From: Microbacterium psychrotolerans
GTDB taxonomy: Bacteria > Actinomycetota > Actinomycetes > Actinomycetales > Microbacteriaceae
Assembly (NCBI RefSeq): GCF_031085295.1
Contig: NZ_JAVFWO010000004.1
Span: forward strand, 62,001-126,000
DNA length: 64,000 nucleotides
Direction: 5' to 3'
Shown: piece by piece, positions 23,691 through 32,636 of the stretch
Numbering within the stretch: the stretch's first letter is position 1
How the letters are laid out: each line of letters begins with the position of its first letter
Position numbers and translations under genes: made by a program
The notes under the pieces: generated by a model
The model's input: the letters and a program-made list of their open reading frames with translations, nothing else
Databases searched by the model: none
What the model was told of the DNA's origin: nothing

Positions 23691-24515
23691 ATGACGATGC
23701 GGGTTCAGCTGAGCGACACGGCGTCGCTGGCTTACGACAGCGTCGGCGTCGGCATCCCGCTCCTCGCTCTGCACGGCGCGTACTCCGCACGCAGCGAGGT
23801 GCGCAGCTTCCTCGAGCCGATGATCGATGCACGGCCGGTGCGTCGGGTGTACATCGACTTGCCCGGCCACGGCGAGTCCCGCCCCTCATCGGGGGTTCGG
23901 CAACCGGATGACGTGCTGGACCTGGTAGACCTCCTCCTCGACAGGGAAGCACCGACCGGCAGATTTCTGGTGCTCGGGCACTCGTTCGGCGGACACTTCG
24001 CGCGCGCGATCGCGGCCCGGCATCCCGACCGGATCGCCGGAGTCGCGCTGATCTGCCCGGCTCTACCCGGGGAACAGCGCACCCCTGCACCGGTAGTGAT
24101 TCGAGACGATCACGTGTCCACCGAACTCGATCCCGATCAGCGCGCCGAGTACGAGGGGTACTTCGTGGTCCGAACGGCGGATACTCTCGATCGATTCCGT
24201 CGCGCGGTGATCCCCGTCGTCGGAGAGGTCGACGAGCAGACATTGGAGAGCGCGATCACCGCGGGACCACACAGCGCGGACCCCGACACGGTAGCCATAG
24301 ACGCGCCGGTGCTGGTGATCTCGGGCCGACACGATCACTGGGTCGGCTGGGAACGGCAACAGCGCCTCGGCGATCGGTACCCGCGTGCCACCGTGGTCAC
24401 TGCGGGCGACGCAGGACATGCACTTCCCCACGAGCGTCCCGGTCTCGTGGCCGCGCTTCTCTCCGATTGGCTCGATGGGATCGGAATTTCCACGGCACCA
24501 GCTCCCCATCAGTAG
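23691..24515 (+). CDS. Alpha/beta-fold hydrolase
   Basis: 274 residues with oxyanion HGAY near 28-31, nucleophile elbow GHSFGG (Ser98), acid ISGRHDHWVG and catalytic His in AGHALPHERPG. LPGHGESRPSSG follows strand 4. Cytosolic, no signal. Family members hydrolyse esters, lactones, epoxides or haloalkanes; no residues visible here choose among these. Start ATG 23691 has GGGG 3-6 nt upstream; an ATG 6 nt later is possible. Confidence 0.85.
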   Translation: MTMRVQLSDTASLAYDSVGVGIPLLALHGAYSARSEVRSFLEPMIDARPVRRVYIDLPGHGESRPSSGVRQPDDVLDLVDLLLDREAPTGRFLVLGHSFGGHFARAIAARHPDRIAGVALICPALPGEQRTPAPVVIRDDHVSTELDPDQRAEYEGYFVVRTADTLDRFRRAVIPVVGEVDEQTLESAITAGPHSADPDTVAIDAPVLVISGRHDHWVGWERQQRLGDRYPRATVVTAGDAGHALPHERPGLVAALLSDWLDGIGISTAPAPHQ

Positions 24516-25064
24516 CCACTGCGCGCGATAAGGGACGGGCATCCGCGCACTGCTCGACCGGGTTGCGGGCGACGCGTCGGCCGAAAGTTCAGACGCCCTT
24601 CACAGCGGTCGTGGCGGTGGACCGAGACGGTGGAAGGGTGCGCGGCACGAGTCGTTTCGCAACCGGGAAGCGAGCGGACGAGTCATGCATTCCGTGGAGG
24701 ATCAGTGTCGCAACGCTGGTGCCCGGTGCCGGATCCGCCCGCGTCGATCTCGTCGATCAGCACCTCACCAACAACACTCGACGAGTGGCTCGCCACACAG
24801 GGCAAGAACTGAGAGTGAGGGTGTGAGGGCTGACCACCAGGCACCACACCCTTCACCCGCGGTACCGAACGCGAAACATGCTGTCCGGCAGGGATGCCTT
24901 CCTCGCCAAGAGGAAGATCCTGCACCCCGACGGCACCAACCCGTGACGCCGAACGAACGCCTCATCCAGGTTGGCTCGACTTCGTGTGAGACCCACCGCT
25001 CCGCCAGAGATGGCGGGCGGCGGGCTCGTTCCAACTGGGCGGGACCTCCAGGGGGTCAGTGCGA
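24516..25064. other. Intergenic stretch without a recognisable gene
   Basis: 549 bp between the hydrolase and a cupin gene. All frames are short and without family signatures. One plus-strand frame (stop at 24946) ends with MLSGRDAFLAKRKILHPDG, which has protein-like composition and could be a tiny gene or the decayed end of one. No hairpin with a T-run was seen. Confidence 0.5.
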
Positions 25065-25493
25065 TCAAGACGACGACGGCACGCGGCGGGCGCTTCTGCT
25101 GCTCAGCTCCTCCTCCGATACGAGAGTGAGCATGGGCTCGCCCGGGATACACAGCATGGTGACCACGAACGTGGTGGATTCGTCTGCGAGGTTGTTGGCG
25201 TCCTGGTAGTGGATCACGTCTCCACCGGGCTCCCAGAAGGTCTCACCTGCTTTCACCACCCGCGGGGCTTCGCCCTCTAGCTCGAAGAGAAGTTCACCTT
25301 CGACTACGTAGCCGAAGGCGGGGCCCGAATGGCGATGCGGGCGTGTTCCTGGACTTGCGGGCGGGAGAGTGACGTGGATTGTCATCGCGTCCCGTGCACC
25401 GTCGATCGCTGCGAGATCCACAGATGATAAAACCTGGACCTCCGGGCGCTGAGCAGGTTCGAGGTTGTCGTAGATGGAATTGTGGTCGTGCAT
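25065..25493 (-). CDS. Cupin-domain protein
   Basis: 142 residues forming one cupin barrel: PGTRPHRHSGPAFGYVVEGELLFELEGE gives the HxH...E metal ligands and GETFWEPGGDVIHYQDANN the second motif. The product starts MHDHNSIYDNLEP. ATG 25493 was chosen because AGGAG is 8 nt upstream; a GTG 9 nt earlier would overlap that site. Probably a metal-dependent small-molecule-binding or oxidising cupin; isolated gene, function not deducible. Confidence 0.8.
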   Translation of the reverse strand: MHDHNSIYDNLEPAQRPEVQVLSSVDLAAIDGARDAMTIHVTLPPASPGTRPHRHSGPAFGYVVEGELLFELEGEAPRVVKAGETFWEPGGDVIHYQDANNLADESTTFVVTMLCIPGEPMLTLVSEEELSSRSARRVPSSS

Positions 25494-25702
25494 GTCTGGC
25501 ACTCCTGATCTCTTGGCTCACGCGTGGGATGGATGCACCCCCTATGAGCAGGACCGTCAAGCGGCCTGATTCGTGACGGTGTGCGCGCATCAAGCAGCGC
25601 TGAAGACCGACCGTTCCGCGCAGGTGCGCCAAGATTCGCGACCAACCTGACGGTCGACCGGTCGGTCGGTCCGGGCACGGTCTCTAGGACGCTCTCAATG
25701 TT

Positions 25703-25740
25703 GTCCGTGGGGCGGCGGGAACTGTTCCCACCCCACGGAC
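25703..25740. terminator. Long two-part hairpin
   Basis: Outer stem of 10 bp (GTCCGTGGGG / CCCCACGGAC), a 4/1 internal loop, and an inner stem of 6 bp (GGGAAC/GTTCCC). No T-run on either side. It may terminate readthrough between the alpha-glucosidase operon end and the cupin promoter, or be part of a small unannotated RNA. Confidence 0.4.
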
Positions 25741-25810
25741 GAACGTCAGCGCAACGAATCGCGCGGTGGATCCGGTGGGCGTCCGAATAACGAAATCGCA
25801 ACGTCGTTTG

Positions 25811-25827
25811 CGTCAAGACGTTTGACG
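25811..25827. promoter_or_regulatory. Inverted repeat CGTCAA-N5-TTGACG
   Basis: Perfect 6-bp arms in an AT-richer patch, 318 bp from the cupin start. No adjacent regulator gene; function unknown. Confidence 0.3.
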
Positions 25828-25963
25828 TTTCTACCGTCAGGTCAATCGTCGACGCGACGACTCAATCGTTTTACATGCTCAGCCAGAGACGCGCTGGCCC
25901 GCACTGCTACGGATCTCCTCGAACCGCGACGGACGAGGTTCGAGGAGACCGTGCCGCTCCCCG

Positions 25964-27670
25964 CTACACGGGTCCGAGGTGCGCGGGAGCGATCCAGACG
26001 GTCGTGTCGGGCGCGACGGACCCCGCGGAGGTTTCGGAGCTCGCGAGAACCACTTGGCCCCGGTCATCGAGCGCGTACGGCTCGACGCCGAAATTCGTCA
26101 CCACCTGCCAGCCATTGGGGCGGGCGAAGCGAAGTACGTCGCTGCGTCCGGTCGGCAGCCACTCCAGCTGTTCGCCGGTCTGCAGTTCGTGGCGTAGACG
26201 CAGCGCTTCACGGTAGAGGTTGAGTGTCGACGTAGGGTCGTCAGCCTCGGCGTCAACGGCGTGCCGGGCGAACCACGCGGGCTGCGGCAGGTGTGCGCCG
26301 CCGTCACCGAACCCGAACGACCGCCCGTCGGCACGCCACGGCAGCGGCACGCGGCATCCGTCTCGCCCGATCTCGGCGCCCGCTGTGCGGAAGAAGGTCG
26401 GGTCCTGACGCTCGGATGCCGGGATGTCCGACACCTCGTGCAGGCCGAGCTCCTCCCCCTGATAGAGGTAGGTCGACCCCGGAAGGCCCAGCAGGAACAG
26501 CGTCGCGGCGTTCGCCCGTCGCAAGCCCTTCTCACGATCGAGCGCCGGCACAGCGCCCCCCGAGACGAGCCACGCGTTGCCGGGCCGCTCGTCGTCATGA
26601 CGCCACCCGTCGTCGCTGGCAGCGTGAGGCAGGCCGTACCGCGTCGCGTGCCGCACGACGTCGTGGTTCGACAGCACCCACGTGCTCGAGGATCCCGACT
26701 GGGCCGCGAGCGCAAGGTTGTCCGAGATGATGCGACGGAACTGGTCGGCGTCGAAGTCCGCGACGAGCAGGTCGAAGCTGAACGCCTGACCGAGGCTCTC
26801 GGGTCGCGAGTACAGGTGGATGCGCGAGGGGTGCACCCACGCCTCGGCTACTGCGGTGCGCGGCGGGTCGTACGAGTCGAACACGGTGCGCCACTCTGCG
26901 TAGATGTCGTGCACGTCGTCGCGGTCGATCAGCGGGTGATTGCCGTCCTGTGGGATGAGCGCCAGCTGGTCGCGCGAGGGAAGCGGCTCGGTAAGGTCCT
27001 TCGTGAGCATGTGCGCGACGTCGATGCGGAAGCCGTCGACACCGCGGTCTGACCAGAACCGCAGCGTCGTGAGGAAGTCTTCGTGCACGTCGCGGTGGTG
27101 CCAGTTGAGGTCGGGCTGCTCGGTGGCGAAGTTGTGGAGATACCACTGGCCGTCCTCGACGCGCTCCCACGCCGATCCGCCGAAGACCGAGAGCCAGTCG
27201 GTGGGCGGCTCGGCGCCGCCCGTGCCCTTGCCCTCGCGGAAGATGTAGCGCTCGCGGGCCGCCGATCCGCGTCCGGCGGCGAGTGCTTCCTGGAACCACG
27301 CGTGCCGGTCCGACGTGTGGTTCGGCACGATGTCGACCACGACCTTGATGCCACGCGCATGCAACGCGGCGAGCATCGCGTCGAAGTCGTCGAGCGTGCC
27401 CAGGCGCGGGTCGACGTTGCGATAGTCGGCGACGTCGTAGCCGCCGTCGGCGAGTTCAGACGGGTAGAACGGGCTCAGCCACACCGCGTCGACGCCGAGC
27501 TCGCTGAGATAGTCGACGCGCGATGTGATGCCGGGGATGTCGCCGAGGCCGTCGCCGTTCGAGTCGGCGAAGCTGCGCGGATAGATCTGGTACACGACGG
27601 CCTGACGCCACCACGGTGCGAGGTCGGCGTCGCGAGACGTGTCGAATGCGAGGTCGAGGGAGGGTGTCAC
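25964..27670 (-). CDS. Alpha-glucosidase, GH13 family
   Basis: 568 residues. The conserved GH13 regions are all present: DIVPNHTS (I), GFRIDVAHM (II, nucleophile Asp), EAWVH (III, acid/base Glu) and SNHDVVRH (IV). The start PWWRQAVVYQIYPRSFADSNGDGLGDIPG is that of cytosolic oligo-1,6-glucosidase/alpha-glucosidases. GTG start at 27670; GAAGG lies 12 nt before it. Last gene of the operon with the MalFG-type importer, so it hydrolyses imported alpha-glucosides such as maltose, isomaltose or trehalose-type oligosaccharides. Confidence 0.92.
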   Translation of the reverse strand: MTPSLDLAFDTSRDADLAPWWRQAVVYQIYPRSFADSNGDGLGDIPGITSRVDYLSELGVDAVWLSPFYPSELADGGYDVADYRNVDPRLGTLDDFDAMLAALHARGIKVVVDIVPNHTSDRHAWFQEALAAGRGSAARERYIFREGKGTGGAEPPTDWLSVFGGSAWERVEDGQWYLHNFATEQPDLNWHHRDVHEDFLTTLRFWSDRGVDGFRIDVAHMLTKDLTEPLPSRDQLALIPQDGNHPLIDRDDVHDIYAEWRTVFDSYDPPRTAVAEAWVHPSRIHLYSRPESLGQAFSFDLLVADFDADQFRRIISDNLALAAQSGSSSTWVLSNHDVVRHATRYGLPHAASDDGWRHDDERPGNAWLVSGGAVPALDREKGLRRANAATLFLLGLPGSTYLYQGEELGLHEVSDIPASERQDPTFFRTAGAEIGRDGCRVPLPWRADGRSFGFGDGGAHLPQPAWFARHAVDAEADDPTSTLNLYREALRLRHELQTGEQLEWLPTGRSDVLRFARPNGWQVVTNFGVEPYALDDRGQVVLASSETSAGSVAPDTTVWIAPAHLGPV

Positions 27671-27738
27671 GGCTGAGGGGTTCCTTCCGATGGTTGCCTG
27701 ACGGACAGGGGTACGAGAGAGGGCGGGGGCCGGAGGGC

Positions 27739-28650
27739 TCAGCCCTTGACAGCGCCTTGAGTGACGCCTTCCATGACCCAACGTTGCGTGAACAGGTAGG
27801 CGACGATGGCGGGCGCCATGGCCATGAGGTACGAAGCGAACGAGACGTTGTAGTTGTTGCTGAACTGCGTCTGGAACAGGTTCTGCCGCACTGGGAGCGT
27901 CTGCATTGCCGGATCGGAGATGATCAGCGACGGCATCATGAAGTCGTTCCAGGCGTAGAGGAACGCGAAGATGCCGACCGTGGCGCTCATCGGAGCCAGG
28001 AGTGGGAAGATCATGTGCCAGAACGTCTGCCACGTGGTGGCGCCGTCGATGCGTGCGCTCTCCTCGAGCTCGATCGGGATCGAGCGCAGGAACGCGGTGA
28101 ACAGGAGCACGCTGAAGCTCAGCTGGAACATGGTCGCCAGCAGGATGACTCCCACCGGGTTGTCAAGCCCGACGCGTCCGGTGAGCTGAATCTGCGGCAG
28201 CGCCACGACCGGGAACGGGATGAACATTGCAGCGAGCAGGTAGAAGAACGAGTACCGGAACAGCCGGCGGTCCCAGTTGCGCACGATCGCGTACGACGCG
28301 AACGCAGCGAGGACGATCGTCGCGATGACGGTGCCGGCGGTGACGAACAACGAGATCGCCGCGCCCACCGGGAACCTGGTGAGGGTCCACGCCTCCACAA
28401 AGCCTTCAACGCTGAAGGGGGCGGGCAGCGAGAACGCGTTGCCGTCGACGGCCTGCCCGGTCGTCTTGAACGCCATCGAGATCGTCACGTAGAGGGGCAG
28501 CAGCACGGTGACGGCGCACAGGATGAGGATGATCGTGCCCGACCAGCTCACCCGCTCGGTGAGCTGCGGACGCTTCGCGGGCTGGACCTTCTGCAGGCCG
28601 ACGGACACGTCTGCCTGCTCGAAGGCGAGCGCCGGCTGACTGGTGGTCAT
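27739..28650 (-). CDS. Carbohydrate ABC transporter permease, MalG type
   Basis: 303 residues, six helices. EAA loop IELEESARIDGATTWQTFWHMIFPLLAPMSATV and ending TQRWVMEGVTQGAVKG are typical. ATG 28650 overlaps the MalF-type stop (ATGA). A long frame upstream is not coding. Sits between the MalF-type permease and the GH13 enzyme, 68 bp from the latter. Confidence 0.93.
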   Translation of the reverse strand: MTTSQPALAFEQADVSVGLQKVQPAKRPQLTERVSWSGTIILILCAVTVLLPLYVTISMAFKTTGQAVDGNAFSLPAPFSVEGFVEAWTLTRFPVGAAISLFVTAGTVIATIVLAAFASYAIVRNWDRRLFRYSFFYLLAAMFIPFPVVALPQIQLTGRVGLDNPVGVILLATMFQLSFSVLLFTAFLRSIPIELEESARIDGATTWQTFWHMIFPLLAPMSATVGIFAFLYAWNDFMMPSLIISDPAMQTLPVRQNLFQTQFSNNYNVSFASYLMAMAPAIVAYLFTQRWVMEGVTQGAVKG

Positions 28651-29561
28651 GAGAACTGGTTCCTTCCGCGCGTGAGCGAGAGCTGGAGGAGCGAGATGAG
28701 GACGGCGACGACGAAGAAGATGGTCGCGTTGGCCATCTGGTAGGCGTAGTCGCCGCCGTTGAAGCCCGCAATGATCGTCATGGCGATGCTGCGGGTCGCG
28801 GTGCCCGGACCTCCGTTGGTGAGGCCGACGATGATGTCGTAGGCGTTGAGGAAGCCTTTGAAGCCGAGAATCACGTTGATCACGACGTACCCGGCGACGA
28901 GCGGCAGGGTGATGCGGAACAGTTGCTGCGTCGTGGACGCGCCGTCGAGATCGGCCGCCTCGTACACGTCTCCCGGGACCGCGAGCAGTCCCGCAATGTA
29001 GATGAGTAGCGTGCCCGGGATCGCTTGCCATGCCGTGACGATCACGATCGCCACCCACGCGAGGTCGGGGTTGGCCAGCAGGCTGGTCGCCAGCCAAGGG
29101 ACCCCGAGCGCACCGCCCGCTGCCGGGATGGAGTTCGAGAACAGGAAGTTGAAGACGTAGGCGATGATGATGCCCGAGATCACCATGGGGATCACGAAGA
29201 CCGTGCGCAGGCCCGTCTTGAACCGGATGCGGGAGGTCAGTCCGACCGCCAGCAGGAACGCCACCACATTGACGACGATCACCGTGGCCACTGCAAAGCC
29301 GAACGTGAACAAGTAGCTCTGCAGGATCGCCGGGTCGCTGAAGAGCGCGATGTAGTTCGTCAGGCCGATGAAGTTCCAGTCGCCGATGCCTATGGAGTCG
29401 GTGAAACTGAAGAAGATGCCGATGGCACCCGGCACCGCAATGGCCAGCGTGAACAGCGTGAGGCTCGGGAGCAGGAAGAGGTAGTAGATCGGCTCGACTC
29501 GGCGACTGCTGCGCCTGGACGTCGGGTCGCCCTGGGTGACGATCGTGGTGGTCGCGCTCAT
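28647..29561 (-). CDS. Carbohydrate ABC transporter permease, MalF type
   Basis: 304 residues with six helices; EAA loop GDVYEAADLDGASTTQQLFRITLPLVAGYVVIN and the YDIIVGLTNGGPGTATRSIAMTI segment place it in the MalF/UgpA group. Overlaps both neighbours by 4 nt, giving a tightly coupled binding protein-MalF-MalG operon. A shared ATPase must be encoded elsewhere. Confidence 0.93.
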   Translation of the reverse strand: MSATTTIVTQGDPTSRRSSRRVEPIYYLFLLPSLTLFTLAIAVPGAIGIFFSFTDSIGIGDWNFIGLTNYIALFSDPAILQSYLFTFGFAVATVIVVNVVAFLLAVGLTSRIRFKTGLRTVFVIPMVISGIIIAYVFNFLFSNSIPAAGGALGVPWLATSLLANPDLAWVAIVIVTAWQAIPGTLLIYIAGLLAVPGDVYEAADLDGASTTQQLFRITLPLVAGYVVINVILGFKGFLNAYDIIVGLTNGGPGTATRSIAMTIIAGFNGGDYAYQMANATIFFVVAVLISLLQLSLTRGRNQFS

Positions 29562-30859
29562 CGTGCTGACTCCTTCGTCTCACTGGAGGGCGCGGGCTGG
29601 CGGAAGGCCAGGCGCGCCCAGTCCTGATCCAAGGTGCGCAGCACGGAGGCCGCGTCCGCCCCCAACACCATCGACTGGGTGTAGTTGAAGACCGGGATCG
29701 TCTTGGGCACCAGCACCGAGGGACCTTGGTAGACCTGGCCGTCGTCGTAATACTCCTGCATGCCCGCGATCCGCGGGTCGTCCGGCGGCGCGGCATCCGT
29801 CGTCGGCGTGAAGCCGAGCTGCGAAGCGTTGTAGGCCTCGATGCGCGCAGGTTCGTAGAGGTACTCGAGGAAGTCGCGGGCGGCCTCCTTGTGGCGCGAG
29901 GCGTCGGGGATCATCGCCGCGAGATCCATGTTGACGCGGACCGCGAGATCGTCGGCGTCGTCGGTCACCGGTAGGGGAAACGTGCCGAGCTCGAGATCGG
30001 GTGACGTCTTCGCGATCTCGCTGAACGCCCACGGCCCTTGCAGGTACATCGCCGCCTCGCCGTTCGCGAACGCCAGGTTGCCGTCGCCGTAGCCCCGACT
30101 CGCCGCGTCGTCGTTCACGTACGTCCCGGCGAGCTGGAGCATCCGGTCCATCGGCTCGGCGAAGTCCTTCTGGAACGAGACATCCGAATCGGCACCGACC
30201 AGCGTCCCCTCCGCGGCGAGGCGGTCGAAGAAGTCGACGACGTCTAGCGAGCCGCCGACCGAGTAGTCGTACCAGCCCTGCCCGATCGTCCAGTCGTCCT
30301 TGAAGGTGGCGTAGAACGGTGTGACGCCCGCACCCTGCAGCGTTGCGCACACCTCGAGCAGCTCGCTCCAGGTCTGCGGCACGTCCAGCCCGTGCTCGGC
30401 GAAGATCTCCTTGTTGTAGATCACCGACGACGCCATCACCGAGTACGGCAGTGCGCTGGTGCGGCCTTCGCACCTGCCGTACTGATCCATGAGCGGTTGA
30501 AGGTCGTCGCGGATACGGGCGGCGGCATCGGTCTCGGACAGGTCGCTCAGTGCACACCGCTGCACGAATCGGGCGACCTCGAAGTTGTAGTTCGCGAGCA
30601 TGAGGTCGGGCGGATTGCCGCGCACGAAGCTCGCCGAAACGACGTCGACCCCCGAGGTGTCCATCTCGACGCGTACGTCGTTCTGGGACGCGTTGTACTC
30701 GGCGACAACCTCGTTCATGAACTCGAGCGCTTCGCGCTTGCTGAACGTAAAGCGGATGCTCTCACGTCCGTCAACCGAGCACCCGGCAAGCAGCCCGGCG
30801 CCGAGCGCGAGCACCGCCCCCACCGCCCCGGCGCGTCGCATGCGTCTTCTTTCCGACAT
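29558..30859 (-). CDS. ABC transporter substrate-binding lipoprotein, family 1
   Basis: 433 residues; signal peptide ending in lipobox LLAGC (Cys about 27). Binding-protein features: EYNASQNDVRVEMDTSG, PPDLMLANYNFEVARFVQ, VIYNKEIFAEHGLDVPQTWSEL and a late NGEAAMYLQGPWAFSEI. GGAGG lies 7 nt upstream of ATG 30859. First gene of the alpha-glucoside operon, divergent from the ROK regulator. Confidence 0.93.
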   Translation of the reverse strand: MSERRRMRRAGAVGAVLALGAGLLAGCSVDGRESIRFTFSKREALEFMNEVVAEYNASQNDVRVEMDTSGVDVVSASFVRGNPPDLMLANYNFEVARFVQRCALSDLSETDAAARIRDDLQPLMDQYGRCEGRTSALPYSVMASSVIYNKEIFAEHGLDVPQTWSELLEVCATLQGAGVTPFYATFKDDWTIGQGWYDYSVGGSLDVVDFFDRLAAEGTLVGADSDVSFQKDFAEPMDRMLQLAGTYVNDDAASRGYGDGNLAFANGEAAMYLQGPWAFSEIAKTSPDLELGTFPLPVTDDADDLAVRVNMDLAAMIPDASRHKEAARDFLEYLYEPARIEAYNASQLGFTPTTDAAPPDDPRIAGMQEYYDDGQVYQGPSVLVPKTIPVFNYTQSMVLGADAASVLRTLDQDWARLAFRQPAPSSETKESAR

Positions 30860-30914
30860 CCTCGTCCTCCGTTTCGCGTCCTCGCGATGGAATAACCGGT
30901 GAATAAATCTACTC

Positions 30915-30944
30915 GCAATATCAATGCTCGCAGGGCAGTATTGC
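30915..30944. promoter_or_regulatory. Inverted repeat GCAATA-N18-TATTGC in a divergent promoter region
   Basis: Located in the 112-bp gap between the binding-protein and ROK genes. Perfect 6-bp arms with an AT-rich flank; candidate ROK site or simple promoter symmetry. Weak evidence. Confidence 0.35.
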
Positions 30945-30971
30945 AGGGCGGGACAGAGAGGGTCAAGATCT

Positions 30972-32180
30972 GTGACGACATTGCTACCGACAACCACGTC
31001 GTGGCCGGCGAGCCTCGACACCGTGCTCGCCTACGCGTGGGAGGTCGCCGACTTCACCGCCACGGACGCGATGGAGGCGACCGGTCTCACGCGCACCACT
31101 GCGATCGACGCGATGGACTCGCTCGTGGAACGCGGCCTCCTGCGAGAACTGCCCAACGCGCGCGAGGCCGGGACCTATCGCAAGGGCCGCCCGGCCCGTC
31201 GCTTCGAGCTCCACGATGACGCAGCGGTGCTGGTCGGCGTCGACGCGGGCAACGTGCATGTCACGGCCGTGGTCACCGACCTTCGTTCACGGCCGCTAGC
31301 GACACAGCGGCGGACTCTCGAACCCGACCGCGACAACGCGGCGACGCGACGCGACCTTATCCTCTCCGCCCTCGACGACGCGCTCGCGGACGCCGGCAAG
31401 GCCCGCCGCGACGTGCTCGCGATCTGCGCCGGAGTGCCGGCACCCGTCAACGAACACGGACGTTCTCCGAGGCATCCCAGCGGATTCTGGGAACGGATGA
31501 ATCCCGATCTCGTCGATGCCTTCGCGTGGGCGCCCCTCGCACGGATAGAGAATGACGCGTCGCTCGCCGCTGTCGCCGAGGGAACCGTCGGTGCGGCCGT
31601 CGGATGCCGCGACTACATCGCCCTCCTCGCGGGAGCCAGACTCGGCGCTGGTGTGGTCGTCGACGGGCATCTGCTCCGCGGGCGTCACGGCGGCGTCGGC
31701 GAGATGGTCGCGTTCGACCACGTCGACGGCGTCGGCACCGCGGACGGGCTGGGTACCCGCGCCGCCGCGTGGGCCGCTGAGGCCGCCGTCCGCAAAGAGC
31801 TGACGCCGGGCAGTGCCCTCGCCTCACTCTCCCCCGAGCAAATCAACGGACGCGCCGTTCTCGAACTGGCCGCGGCTGGAGACGACGACGCGCGACGCAT
31901 CGTCTTGCGCGTCGGTGCCGTCCTCGCCCGCATCGTCAGCGTGCTGGGAAGCATGTTCGACCCAGAACGGGTCGTAATCTCCGGAGCGATCTCCGCCGGG
32001 GTCGACGAGGTAGTGGCCGCGGCACGTCGCGCTCTCCCGACCGATCTGGATTTGCCCGCCCCAGATCTCGTCATCTCGAGGCTCGGTGCCGACGTGGTCG
32101 CTACCGGCGCTGTGGCCGCCGCAGCCACAGCGGTGAAAGAACAAGGTCTCGACCTGTGGTCCGTGCGCTCGCGCCACTGA
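30972..32180 (+). CDS. ROK-family transcriptional regulator (NagC/XylR type)
   Basis: 402 residues. An N-terminal winged helix (TDAMEATGLTRTTAIDAMDSLVERGLL) is fused to a ROK fold: VLVGVDAGNVHVTAVVTDL phosphate loop, ICAGVPAPVN, ENDASLAAVAEGTVGAA, LLAGARLGAGVVVDGHLLRGRHGGVGEM and a VVISGAIS end. The Cys zinc cluster of some ROK regulators is not seen. GTG start. Likely senses a glucoside-derived sugar and controls the divergent alpha-glucoside operon. Confidence 0.9.
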   Translation: MTTLLPTTTSWPASLDTVLAYAWEVADFTATDAMEATGLTRTTAIDAMDSLVERGLLRELPNAREAGTYRKGRPARRFELHDDAAVLVGVDAGNVHVTAVVTDLRSRPLATQRRTLEPDRDNAATRRDLILSALDDALADAGKARRDVLAICAGVPAPVNEHGRSPRHPSGFWERMNPDLVDAFAWAPLARIENDASLAAVAEGTVGAAVGCRDYIALLAGARLGAGVVVDGHLLRGRHGGVGEMVAFDHVDGVGTADGLGTRAAAWAAEAAVRKELTPGSALASLSPEQINGRAVLELAAAGDDDARRIVLRVGAVLARIVSVLGSMFDPERVVISGAISAGVDEVVAAARRALPTDLDLPAPDLVISRLGADVVATGAVAAAATAVKEQGLDLWSVRSRH

Positions 32181-32636
32181 CTCGGACTCCACACGCCACG
32201 CCGCCTCTGGACACCGCGGTGAGAGGCTCGTGGCGTGGTGGGCCGGCACCTGCTCGCGTGCGTCAGCCACGCTGCGCACCCGGCTGATTACATCGACAAC
32301 CATTTCGCGTGGGCGCCTCACCCGTCCGAGCGGACGGTTCCGCGGTTGCAGCGGGATATCCCGGCGATCGTCGCGCGAACACTTCACACAGGTGGTTGCC
32401 GTGTTTGAGGACGCGAGGGGCGGTCACGGTACGACCGCCCCGGGTTGCGTCTGCTATCCGGGTAGCGTCCATTTCTGGCTGGCGCCGGCATGACAATCCC
32501 AGATGTGGGCACGTGTGCCGTTGCCGGTGCCGCCGCCGACGGTGTCGAGGCACCTGCCGCTAGCCGGGGTATCCGCGTGGCGTGTCGACCTCACGGCGGT
32601 GCGCTCCGCGCTGTTGCCGGATTCGATTGTTATCGG
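32181..32636. other. Intergenic stretch between convergent genes
   Basis: 456 bp between the ROK regulator and the XRE regulator. No frame has credible coding character. It contains one strong hairpin (32417-32441) and nothing else recognisable. Confidence 0.5.
32417..32441. terminator. GC hairpin between convergent genes
   Basis: Perfect 9-bp stem (GGGGCGGTC/GACCGCCCC) with a 7-nt loop, no T-run. It is 236 bp past the ROK stop and 195 bp past the XRE stop on the other strand, so it could end transcripts from either side. Confidence 0.4.

Larger units (their letters stand above)
25494..25963. other. Intergenic stretch with hairpin and inverted repeat
   Basis: 470 bp upstream of the cupin gene and beyond the end of the alpha-glucosidase gene. 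No coding sequence is supported. It contains a 38-nt hairpin (25703-25740), an inverted repeat at 25811-25827, and is locally AT-richer around 25785-25880 than the flanking genes. Confidence 0.5.

Noticed and set aside
24630..24812. 60-codon plus-strand frame ending in TTLDEWLATQGKN
   Set aside because: The end looks protein-like but the rest does not and no start signal is present; too weak to call a gene.
30889..30906. ACCGGT-centred palindrome upstream of the alpha-glucoside binding protein as a further ara-type operator
   Set aside because: Only 8 of 12 core positions match the GTTACCGGTAAC core and the outer arms are absent; better seen as part of the local promoter.
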